Source: an uncultured Lachnospiraceae bacterium (GTDB taxonomy: Bacteria; Bacillota; Clostridia; Lachnospirales; Lachnospiraceae). Taken from it: 64,000 nt of DNA. Numbering within the stretch: the stretch's first letter is position 1; every line of letters begins with the position of its first letter. The position numbers were made by a program, and so were the translations under genes. The notes beneath the pieces are model-generated. The model made no database searches. It had not been told where the DNA came from and was given only the letters and a program-made list of their open reading frames with translations. Positions 8,646-16,029 of the stretch are shown one piece after another. The DNA is taken from NCBI GenBank assembly GCA_910577275.1, contig CAJTMW010000008.1, forward strand, positions 127,996-191,995, read 5' to 3'.

Positions 8646-9548
8646 GTGGAAAAATTGATGAATGCTTACGTGCCGGAGGAAGATATTTTATCAAAGGAAC
8701 CTATGTGGAAGCATACGACCTTTCGTGTGGGAGGAGAGGCGGACTGTTTTGTCAGAATCAGCAGCCCGTCCCAGCTCGCCGGGCTGATTCCCCGTTTGAA
8801 GGAAAATAAAATTCCCTGGTTTATCATGGGAAACGGAAGCAATCTTCTTGTGGGGGATAAGGGCTTTCGGGGCGTTATTTTACAGATAGGAAGTAAAATG
8901 GGCGCTCTTTCCACGGAAGGAAGCCGTATCAGGGCGGGAGCGGGCGCTCTGCTTTCCGCGGCGGCGAAATATGCCATGGAGCAGGGGCTTTCGGGACTTG
9001 AATTTGCCTCGGGGATTCCCGGCACCGTGGGAGGCGGCGTTATGATGAATGCCGGCGCCTATGGCGGCGAGATGAAGCAGGTGATAAGGAGCGTCACGGT
9101 TCTTGACGAAAACGGCAGAGTTTTTGAGCTTGAGGGCGGCGCCATGGAGTTCGGCTACCGCACCAGCGTCATCAAAAGGAGGCGCCTTATCGTTCTGGAG
9201 GCGGTAATGGCGCTTAAAGCGGGAGACAAAGAAGAAATCCGGGCAAAGATGGAGGAGCTTGCCGCAAGGAGAAAGGAAAAGCAGCCCCTTGAATTTGCCA
9301 GCGCAGGCAGCACCTTTAAAAGGCCGGAAGGGTATTTTGCCGGAAAGCTGATTATGGAGGCGGGGCTTAGGGGCTATGGCGTGGGCGGCGCCCGGGTGTC
9401 GGAAAAGCACTGTGGATTTGTGATAAATGCCGGGGAGGCCTGCGCGGCCGATATTGCGGCGGTAATAAAAGAGGTGCAAAGGAGAGTAAAGGAGCATTCA
9501 GGCGTCAGCCTGGAGCCGGAGGTAATCTTCCTGGGCGACTTTGCGTAA
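8646..9548 (+). CDS. murB: UDP-N-acetylenolpyruvoylglucosamine reductase
   Basis: FAD enzyme that reduces UDP-GlcNAc-enolpyruvate to UDP-MurNAc in peptidoglycan synthesis. It shows KHTTFRVGGEAD, GNGSNLLVGDKGF, the substrate/catalytic stretch GYRTSVIK, SAGSTFKRPEGYFAGKLI and the C-terminal LEPEVIFLG. The frame is open from an ATG at 8574. The GTG at 8646 is preferred because AGGGG sits 7 nt upstream and it gives the family's usual 300 residues. Confidence 0.94.
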   Translation: MEKLMNAYVPEEDILSKEPMWKHTTFRVGGEADCFVRISSPSQLAGLIPRLKENKIPWFIMGNGSNLLVGDKGFRGVILQIGSKMGALSTEGSRIRAGAGALLSAAAKYAMEQGLSGLEFASGIPGTVGGGVMMNAGAYGGEMKQVIRSVTVLDENGRVFELEGGAMEFGYRTSVIKRRRLIVLEAVMALKAGDKEEIRAKMEELAARRKEKQPLEFASAGSTFKRPEGYFAGKLIMEAGLRGYGVGGARVSEKHCGFVINAGEACAADIAAVIKEVQRRVKEHSGVSLEPEVIFLGDFA

Positions 9549-9578
9549 AAAGCCCCGGCGGCGGGGAATGGAGGCGTT

Positions 9579-10442
9579 ATGCGGTTTGTGGTAGTGACCG
9601 GCATGAGCGGAGGCGGAAAAAGCACGGCTCTGCGCATGCTGGAGGACGCCGGATTTTATTGTGTGGACAATCTTCCGGTGCTTTTGATAGAGAAATTTGT
9701 GGAGCTGATAGCAACGCCCGACGGCGAGGTTACAAAGGTTGCCCTGGGGCTTGACGTCCGTGCGGACCAGGCTTTCGAGACGACCACGAAAATTCTGGAT
9801 AAGCTGAAAAATGACGGTTACGCCTTTGAAATCCTTTTCATGGAGGCGAATGACAAAACCCTTCTTAAGCGTTACAAGGAAACCAGAAGGGTGCACCCTC
9901 TTTCCCCTTATGGGAGAATCGAGGACGGAATCAAAAGAGAAAGGGCGATATTAAGCAATATCCGGGCAAAGTCCGATTATGTAATCGATACCTCCCGGCT
10001 TCTTACCAGAGAGTTAAAGGAGGAGCTGGACAGGATTTTCGTGCAGAACGAAGGCTATAACAGTCTGATGGTTACGATACTGTCCTTTGGTTTTAAGTAT
10101 GGCATTCCGGCGGACGCCGATTTGGTTTTCGACGTGAGATTTTTGCCGAACCCGTTCTATATTGATGAGCTGAAACATAAAACTGGTAATGAAAAAGAGG
10201 TTCAGGATTACGTTATGAGTTTTCCCGAGGCCCATACGTTCATAGAAAAGCTGGCGGATTTGGTGGGCTTTCTGATTCCCAACTATGTAAAGGAGGGGAA
10301 GTACCAGCTAGTGATAGGAATCGGCTGTACCGGCGGAAAGCACAGAAGCGTGACGCTGGCGAACAGGCTTTATGAGCACATGAAAAACAAGGGCGAATAC
10401 GGGATTAAAATTGCGCACCGGGATGTGGGACAAGGCGTGTGA
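9579..10442 (+). CDS. rapZ: RapZ/YvcJ nucleotide-binding protein
   Basis: P-loop protein of the RapZ family: RNase adaptor for GlmZ decay in enterobacteria, a GTP/ATP-hydrolysing protein of less defined role in Firmicutes. Walker A is GMSGGGKS near residue 8. The conserved C-terminal domain ends with GIGCTGGKHRSVTLANRL. At 287 aa it is full length. GGAGG precedes the ATG. It is followed directly by whiA. The yvcK gene usually found between them in Bacillus is absent. Confidence 0.95.
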   Translation: MRFVVVTGMSGGGKSTALRMLEDAGFYCVDNLPVLLIEKFVELIATPDGEVTKVALGLDVRADQAFETTTKILDKLKNDGYAFEILFMEANDKTLLKRYKETRRVHPLSPYGRIEDGIKRERAILSNIRAKSDYVIDTSRLLTRELKEELDRIFVQNEGYNSLMVTILSFGFKYGIPADADLVFDVRFLPNPFYIDELKHKTGNEKEVQDYVMSFPEAHTFIEKLADLVGFLIPNYVKEGKYQLVIGIGCTGGKHRSVTLANRLYEHMKNKGEYGIKIAHRDVGQGV

Positions 10443-10487
10443 CGACGGTCCGCCCCGCTCCCTGCGTCTGATGGGAAGTGGTAAAAA

Positions 10488-11369
10488 GTGTCATTTTCAT
10501 CAAATGTAAAGGAAGAATTGGAAAAAGTGGTTCCGGGCTCCCGGCACTGTCAGCTAGCAGAGCTTGCGGCAATTATCTGTTTTGGCTGTAAAATCGGAGC
10601 AAAAGAAAATAATCAGAAAGAAACGGCAATATATTCTGAAAATCCTTTCGTAACCAGAAAATACTTTACATTATTGAAAAAAACATTTAATATAAAAGTT
10701 AATGTCAATAAAGTGTTGCAGTCTGTTAAGATAATAGATGAAAGCGGATGCATGCATCCGTTTTCGGAGGAAATTAATCCGCTGCTCATTAAAAACAGCT
10801 GCTGCAGGCGGGCGTTTTTAAGGGGTGCTTTTTTATGTATCGGCTCTATGAGCGACCCCAACAAGGGATATCATCTGGAGTTTGTGTGCGAGCATGAAGC
10901 CCAGGCATTGCAGATACGGCAGGTTATCTGCAGCTTTGAAATCGACGCCAAAATCGTGAGACGTAAAAAGTATTATGTGGTATATTTAAAGGAGAGCGAA
11001 AGCCTTGTGGACCTTTTAAATGTGATGGGCGCCCATGTGTCGCTGATGCAGCTTGAAAGCCTTCGGGTGGAAAAGGAGGTCCGAAATTTTGTCAACAGAC
11101 AGGTCAACTGCGAGGCCGCCAACATCACAAAAACCGTGAAGGCGGCGGGCGGGCAGATAGAAGATATTCTGTTTTTACAGAAGCATTACGGCCTGTCGAA
11201 TCTGCCGGAGGCGTTGCGGCAGATGGCGGAGGTCCGGCTCGAGCATCCGGAAAGCTCCTTATCGGAGCTGGGAGGTTACCTTAATCCGCCGGTAGGTAAA
11301 TCCGGCGTAAACCATAGATTGAGAAAACTCGGCGAGATAGCGCGGCAGGTGGCAGGCCGTACGGAATGA
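10488..11369 (+). CDS. whiA: DNA-binding protein WhiA
   Basis: Conserved Gram-positive protein with a LAGLIDADG-homing-endonuclease-like N-terminal fold and a C-terminal helix-turn-helix. It is involved in sporulation control in actinomycetes and in division and chromosome segregation in Bacillus. The GTG start gives the typical N-terminus SFSSNVKEELE. The C-terminal HTH reads LGGYLNPPVGKSGVNHRLRK. At 293 aa it is of normal length. Confidence 0.95.
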   Translation: MSFSSNVKEELEKVVPGSRHCQLAELAAIICFGCKIGAKENNQKETAIYSENPFVTRKYFTLLKKTFNIKVNVNKVLQSVKIIDESGCMHPFSEEINPLLIKNSCCRRAFLRGAFLCIGSMSDPNKGYHLEFVCEHEAQALQIRQVICSFEIDAKIVRRKKYYVVYLKESESLVDLLNVMGAHVSLMQLESLRVEKEVRNFVNRQVNCEAANITKTVKAAGGQIEDILFLQKHYGLSNLPEALRQMAEVRLEHPESSLSELGGYLNPPVGKSGVNHRLRKLGEIARQVAGRTE

Positions 11370-11446
11370 GCCGGGAAAACAGGCAGGGCTGACAGGCATA
11401 TCTCTGCATGACGGCCGGGAAGATTAAGGGATAAGGAGGAGATATT

Positions 11447-11707
11447 ATGATTGAAAAGTCTATCAAAATTGAATTGAACGGGGGTCTGGAGGCCAGACCG
11501 GTCGCCATGCTGGTTCAGGTGGCAAGTCAGCACGAAAGCTCCGTTTATATTCAGTCGGAAGGGAAAAAGGTGAACGCCAAGAGCATTATGGGGATGATGA
11601 GCCTTGCCCTCAATTCCGGCGAGTCCGTTACTGTTGTTGCGGACGGAAAGGACGAGCAGGAGGCAATGCAGTCCATTGAAGAGTATTTGAGCGGCGGCAG
11701 ACAGTAG
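11447..11707 (+). CDS. crh: Crh-type HPr-like protein (Glu in place of His15)
   Basis: HPr-fold protein of 86 aa. The PTS active-site segment reads GLEARPVAMLVQ: the phosphorylatable histidine (GxHARP) is replaced by glutamate. Ser46 and its surroundings are intact (VNAKSIMGMMSLA). It therefore should not carry PTS phosphate but can be phosphorylated by HprK and act as a CcpA corepressor, as Crh does in Bacillus (which has Gln15). Gene order rapZ-whiA-crh matches the Bacillus yvcJ-yvcL-crh cluster. It has a strong GGAGG site. Confidence 0.9.
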   Translation: MIEKSIKIELNGGLEARPVAMLVQVASQHESSVYIQSEGKKVNAKSIMGMMSLALNSGESVTVVADGKDEQEAMQSIEEYLSGGRQ

Positions 11708-11716
11708 GATTTTCAT

Positions 11717-12619
11717 ATGACAGAAAAGAAAAAAATGCTTTTCATCTACAATCCAAGAGCCGGAAAAGCCAAAATCAGAAGTAACCTTCTGGACATCATA
11801 GATATTTTTACCAAAGCCGGCTTCGAGGTTACCGCTTACCCTACCCAGATGAAAGGGGACGGCATTCAGGCGGTGAAGGAACGCAGATTTGGATTCTATG
11901 ACATTATTGTCTGCAGCGGAGGCGACGGGACGCTGGACGAAGTGGTGTCCGGCATGATGCAGTGCGAGCGGAGAATTCCTATCGGGTATGTACCGGCGGG
12001 GAGCACCAATGATTTTGCCAACAGCCTTCATATCCCCAGAGATATGATTCGCGCGGCGGAGGCAATTATAGAGGGAAAGACCTTTAACTGCGACATCGGC
12101 GCATTTAACGATGATTTCTTTGTCTATATTGCGGCGTTCGGGCTTTTTACGGACGTTTCCTATGAGACGCCCCAGGATATCAAGAATGTGCTGGGCCACA
12201 TGGCATATATTCTTGAGGGGATGCGCAGGCTCCCCGGCGTCAGGTCCTGCCGGATGAAGGTGGAGAGCGAGGAGCTTACAGTGGAAGCCGAATTTTTATT
12301 CGGTATGATTACCAATTCCACTTCCGTGGGAGGATTTAAGCGCATTACCGGCAAATATGTACAGCTGGACGACGGGGAATTTGAGGTCGTGCTTATCAAA
12401 AAGCCGGCCAGCCCCATGGAGCTTAATCTGGTCATGGCGGCGCTGATTAACCGCAATGTCAACACGGACTGTATGTACTGCTTTAAAACCTCGTCCCTCA
12501 AAATCACTTCCGGGGAGGAGGTTGCCTGGACCCTTGACGGCGAGTTCGGGGGAAGGCATAAGGAAGTGGATATCCGAAACCTGAAACAGGCCCTTGCTAT
12601 CAGGGTGCCGGAATCATGA
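11717..12619 (+). CDS. DagK/YegS-family lipid kinase
   Basis: Diacylglycerol-kinase catalytic domain protein (300 aa). The nucleotide-binding motifs IYNPRAGKAK near the N-terminus, CSGGDGTLDEVV and PAGSTNDFA are clear. LDGEFG near the C-terminus completes the family pattern. It probably phosphorylates diacylglycerol or a related lipid for phospholipid recycling. The gene starts 9 nt after crh, so it is probably co-transcribed. The exact lipid substrate cannot be told. Confidence 0.88.
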   Translation: MTEKKKMLFIYNPRAGKAKIRSNLLDIIDIFTKAGFEVTAYPTQMKGDGIQAVKERRFGFYDIIVCSGGDGTLDEVVSGMMQCERRIPIGYVPAGSTNDFANSLHIPRDMIRAAEAIIEGKTFNCDIGAFNDDFFVYIAAFGLFTDVSYETPQDIKNVLGHMAYILEGMRRLPGVRSCRMKVESEELTVEAEFLFGMITNSTSVGGFKRITGKYVQLDDGEFEVVLIKKPASPMELNLVMAALINRNVNTDCMYCFKTSSLKITSGEEVAWTLDGEFGGRHKEVDIRNLKQALAIRVPES

Positions 12620-12625
12620 TTTCCT

Positions 12626-12653
12626 TTGCATTTTTATGGAAATCTGCTATAAT
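12626..12653 (+). promoter_or_regulatory. promoter of fba
   Basis: TTGCAT (12626-12631), 16-bp spacer, perfect TATAAT (12648-12653), 46 nt before the start codon. Confidence 0.7.
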
Positions 12654-12699
12654 GTACTCATAAAAAATAAAGATTATATGAAAGAGAGGATGATTAGAA

Positions 12700-13635
12700 A
12701 TGCCATTAGTAACAACAACTGAAATGTTTAAAAAGGCCTATGACGGCGGGTATGCTATCGGAGCTTTCAATGTGAACAATATGGAAATCGTTCAGGCGAT
12801 TACCGAGGCGGCTGACGAGCTGAAATCCCCTATCATTCTTCAGTGCTCCTCAGGCGCAAGAAAGTATGCAAAGCATGCTTATCTGGTACACCTTGTAAAA
12901 GCAGCTCTGGAAGAGACCAATATTCCGATTGCATTGCATCTGGACCATGGCGGAGATTTTGAAATCTGCAAACAGTGTATCGACGGTGGCTTTACTTCCG
13001 TTATGATTGACGGTTCTTCACTTTCTTATGAAGATAATATCGCCGTTTCCAAGAAGGTTGCCGATTACGCTCATGAGAGAGGCGTTGTGGTAGAGGCGGA
13101 GCTTGGAACACTTGCAGGCGTTGAGGACGACGTGAAGGTAGAGCACGGCTCAGAATCCTATACACAGCCCGACCAGGTTGAGGATTTCGTGAACAGGACA
13201 GGCGTTGATTCCCTGGCGATTGCCATCGGAACAAGCCACGGCGCTTACAAATTCAAACCCGGCCAGAAGCCCCAGCTTCGTTTTGATATTCTTGATGAAG
13301 TGACAAAGAGACTTCCGGGATTCCCGATTGTTCTTCACGGCGCTTCCTCCGTACTTCCCAAGTACGTGGATATCATCAATGCAAACGGCGGAAAGCTGGA
13401 AGACGCCATCGGTATTCCTGAAGACATGCTTCGTCAGGCTGCAAGGTCTGCCGTATGTAAGATTAACATTGACTCTGACTTACGTCTTGGTCTGACAGCC
13501 GGTATCAGAGAGCATATGGCTCTTCATCCCGACCACTTCGACCCCAGACAGTATCTGACGGACGCCCGCGCTTATGTGAAGGAAGTTGTGGCTCATAAGA
13601 TTACCACAGTTCTTGGCTCTGAAGGAAAGGCCTGA
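12700..13635 (+). CDS. fba: class II fructose-1,6-bisphosphate aldolase
   Basis: Zinc-dependent aldolase of glycolysis/gluconeogenesis: fructose-1,6-bisphosphate to DHAP and glyceraldehyde-3-phosphate. Motifs: GAFNVNNMEIVQAI, HLDHGGDFE (metal/catalytic), VVEAELGTLAGVEDDV, GTSHGAYKF, VLHGASSV and KINIDSDLRL. At 311 aa it is typical of the housekeeping enzyme. It has its own promoter and a strong terminator, so it forms a single-gene unit. A distinct, shorter paralogue is encoded at 29083. Confidence 0.95.
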   Translation: MPLVTTTEMFKKAYDGGYAIGAFNVNNMEIVQAITEAADELKSPIILQCSSGARKYAKHAYLVHLVKAALEETNIPIALHLDHGGDFEICKQCIDGGFTSVMIDGSSLSYEDNIAVSKKVADYAHERGVVVEAELGTLAGVEDDVKVEHGSESYTQPDQVEDFVNRTGVDSLAIAIGTSHGAYKFKPGQKPQLRFDILDEVTKRLPGFPIVLHGASSVLPKYVDIINANGGKLEDAIGIPEDMLRQAARSAVCKINIDSDLRLGLTAGIREHMALHPDHFDPRQYLTDARAYVKEVVAHKITTVLGSEGKA

Positions 13636-13668
13636 GATTAAAACAGAATTGAAAGAGGCAACATAAAT

Positions 13669-13707
13669 AAGCCGCCGCACTCATTCAAAAAGTGCGGCGG
13701 CTTTTAT
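13669..13707. terminator. strong bidirectional terminator
   Basis: 13-bp GC-rich stem (AAGCCGCCGCACT with its complement, 13669-13681 and 13691-13703), 9-nt loop. It is T-rich after the stem on both strands. It serves fba on the plus strand and, further downstream, the symporter on the minus strand. Confidence 0.9.
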
Positions 13708-13714
13708 TCCTGTG

Positions 13715-13808
13715 AGCAACGAACCAGGTGGATGCAAAGCATCCGTTTGGCGGAAATAAGCTGGCTCGCAAAGTGTGACAGCGTTCGTCCCTGCGTGTAG
13801 CGAGCCAG
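13715..13808. repeat. dispersed hairpin element, copy A
   Basis: A conserved stretch GCAACGAACCAGG, then hairpin GGATGC/GCATCC (13730-13744), then TTTGGCG. A second perfect 9-bp hairpin follows (CTGGCTCGC at 13761-13769, GCGAGCCAG at 13800-13808). The same arrangement recurs at 52532 and 55385 with different but complementary stem bases. Nothing indicates that it is coding. Confidence 0.65.
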
Positions 13809-13835
13809 GCCGGCCTGCATATTTTTTGCAAATCC

Positions 13836-15350
13836 TTATTCCGTTTCCAGTGTCTCCTCCTGCATTTTCTGAATGGCAGGGTCAAAGGAAAGCATTGGCG
13901 TTACCACAGTATCCTGAGCTCCGGCGGATTTTTTCAGCTTGCGGTTTATGTAGTTTCCGGTGATTGCAAACACTGTTCCCGAAAGAGCCAGCACGCCAAT
14001 CAGGTTGGGAATCGCCATCAGGGCGTTTAAGGTATCCGCAATTTCCCACGCCAGGTCAAAGCTCATGGTCGCGCCGAACACAATGCAGACTATAAAAATG
14101 ACCTTGTAAACAATGGTTGCCTTTGTGCCGAACAGATACTCGCAGGACTTGGTTCCGTAAAAGGACCAGCCCAGAACCGTTGAAAAGGCAAACAGGCAGA
14201 TGGCAACCGCCACGAATCCGCCGGCCAGAGTGCCAAGGCCCTCCGACAGCGCCTCGCTTACAAGGGAAGCGCCTGTGGCGGAGCTTAAAACCTCGCCGGT
14301 ATCCAAATCAATCAGCCCGGAGCTCAAAACGGTGAAAGCCGTCAGGGTACATACCACAATGGTGTCAAAGAACACCTCAAAGATGCCCCACATACCCTGA
14401 ACCACCGGTTCCTTTACGTTGGAAGCGGAATGCACCATAACCGAAGAACCGAGCCCGGCTTCATTGGAGAACACCCCTCTCTTAAATCCCATGGTCATGG
14501 CCTGCTTAATCATCATGCCTACGGTTGCGCCTGCAATGGGGCGGAGCCCGAAAGCATTGGCAAAAATAGCGGCAAATACCGCGGGCACGGAGGTGATATT
14601 TAAAATCAGCACAATCACCGTCCCGAGTATGTAGGCGCATGCCATAAAGGGCACAATCTTTTCCGTTACGCTTCCGATAGCCTTAATACCGCCCAAAACC
14701 ACCAGAGCGGCGATTACCGCAATGATGATTCCCGTTGCCAGGGGCGGAATCTGAAAGGTATCCTCCATGGAGCTTGCAATTTCATGTACCTGCGTCATGT
14801 TTCCGATACCGAAGGAGGCAAAAACGCAGAAAAGGGAAAATAAAACGGCAAGAGGCTTTGCCAGAACGCCAATCACCTTTTTCCCCTTAAGGCCGTCCTG
14901 GAGATAATACATGGCGCCGCCCGACCATTCGCCTTTCGGGTTTTTGCGACGGTAATAAATGCCCAGCACATTTTCAGAGTAGTTGGTCATCATGCCGAAC
15001 AGGGCGGAAAGCCACATCCAGAACACGGCCCCCGCGCCGCCGGTGATGATGGCGCCCGCAACGCCGGCAATGTTGCCCACGCCGATAGTGGCCGCAAGGG
15101 CGGTGGAAAGGGCCTGAAACTGGGAAATGGAGCTTTCCTCCTTTCCGGTATGCGCCGTCACATGTTTCTTTTTGAAAATGGCAAGGAACGTCTCGTTCAT
15201 CCAGTGCTTGATATGCGTAATCTGGAAAAATTTCATTCCCGCCGTCAGATAGATGCCTGTGCCGATAATCAGTATCAGCATGGGAATTCCCCATACAACG
15301 CCGTTTATGGCATTGTTCACATTTGAAATTGTACTCATAATGTTTTCCAT
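13836..15350 (-). CDS. AGCS-family sodium:alanine/glycine symporter
   Basis: Integral membrane symporter importing alanine or glycine with sodium (504 aa). The family signature is seen in GGAGAVFWMWLSALFGMMTN, and GVFSNEAGLGSS is the conserved substrate-path motif. About ten to eleven hydrophobic segments span the protein. The ATG at 15350 has GGAGAGAGA upstream. The frame stays open for 44 more codons, but those residues are not family-like. The C-terminus ends in a charged cytosolic tail. Confidence 0.93.
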   Translation of the reverse strand: MENIMSTISNVNNAINGVVWGIPMLILIIGTGIYLTAGMKFFQITHIKHWMNETFLAIFKKKHVTAHTGKEESSISQFQALSTALAATIGVGNIAGVAGAIITGGAGAVFWMWLSALFGMMTNYSENVLGIYYRRKNPKGEWSGGAMYYLQDGLKGKKVIGVLAKPLAVLFSLFCVFASFGIGNMTQVHEIASSMEDTFQIPPLATGIIIAVIAALVVLGGIKAIGSVTEKIVPFMACAYILGTVIVLILNITSVPAVFAAIFANAFGLRPIAGATVGMMIKQAMTMGFKRGVFSNEAGLGSSVMVHSASNVKEPVVQGMWGIFEVFFDTIVVCTLTAFTVLSSGLIDLDTGEVLSSATGASLVSEALSEGLGTLAGGFVAVAICLFAFSTVLGWSFYGTKSCEYLFGTKATIVYKVIFIVCIVFGATMSFDLAWEIADTLNALMAIPNLIGVLALSGTVFAITGNYINRKLKKSAGAQDTVVTPMLSFDPAIQKMQEETLETE

Positions 15351-15577
15351 AATCTCTCTCCTCTCATATGAAAATCGGGCAGGGGAAGCTTTTCTCCCCT
15401 TCCCGCCGCGCGGTCCGTGCGCCACTTTAGTGGAACCTTCCTCTGCATGGGCCTGCGTATAAAAAAGAGAATTTGCCCGCATGGGAAATCCTCTTTGATT
15501 CTTCTCTTACTATACAGGAAAATTGCGGGAAATACAAGAAAAAATTTGATGGGTAAAATGCCCTATAAAAAGGGAGG

Positions 15578-15607
15578 ATGCCAGATAAGCTTCCGCTTAT
15601 CTGGCAT
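15578..15607. terminator. orphan hairpin in the divergent symporter/GH3 region
   Basis: Perfect 13-bp stem (ATGCCAGATAAGC, TTCC loop, complement), followed by TTATT on plus and preceded by AAAAAGG, so it is T-rich on both strands. It lies between two divergent genes where no coding unit ends. It may terminate a short untranslated transcript, but this is unproven. Confidence 0.6.
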
Positions 15608-16029
15608 TTATTATGAAAAAGTTATTAATAAATCAGTTACTTGAGGTTTTCGTTGTTCAGGTTTGTTTCTTTGTTGTATCTGATGATATAAGTATATGAT
15701 AGAGAAATGTCAAAAGAATGTTATCTGAATTAAGTTTTTGAAAATTATATATGAACAGAATATGAACATGAGGGCGTATAACGGGGCGGTCACACGGAAA
15801 TCAATTTTCGGGCTGAGCCACTCTCTGGCAGCATACGCGCTCTTCGGAATATGAAAATTGATTTCCGCGAGGCAGCCGAATTGTGAATTGACCGTAAAAA
15901 GCGGGAATGCTATACTGAAATTCCAGAGTAATGACGGCGGCGGACAAAGAGTAGCGGACGGAAAGGCCGGTTGGTATGCGCCGCAGAGCGGGTCAGGGAA
16001 GAATTCGGATATTTTCAGAAAGGGACAGG
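15608..16029. other. non-coding divergent region upstream of the GH3 gene
   Basis: No convincing gene in this ~420 bp. It contains a perfect 15-bp inverted repeat, CGGAAATCAATTTTC at 15795-15809 and its complement at 15853-15867, separated by 43 nt. It presumably also holds the GH3 promoter, but no clear -35/-10 pair was seen. Confidence 0.6.

Noticed and set aside
15351..15482. Possible glycine or other riboswitch leader before the AGCS symporter
   Set aside because: AGCS genes are often glycine-riboswitch controlled and this leader has small hairpins (AGGGGA/TCCCCT, CCACT/AGTGG), but I could not find the conserved glycine aptamer core, so no call is made.
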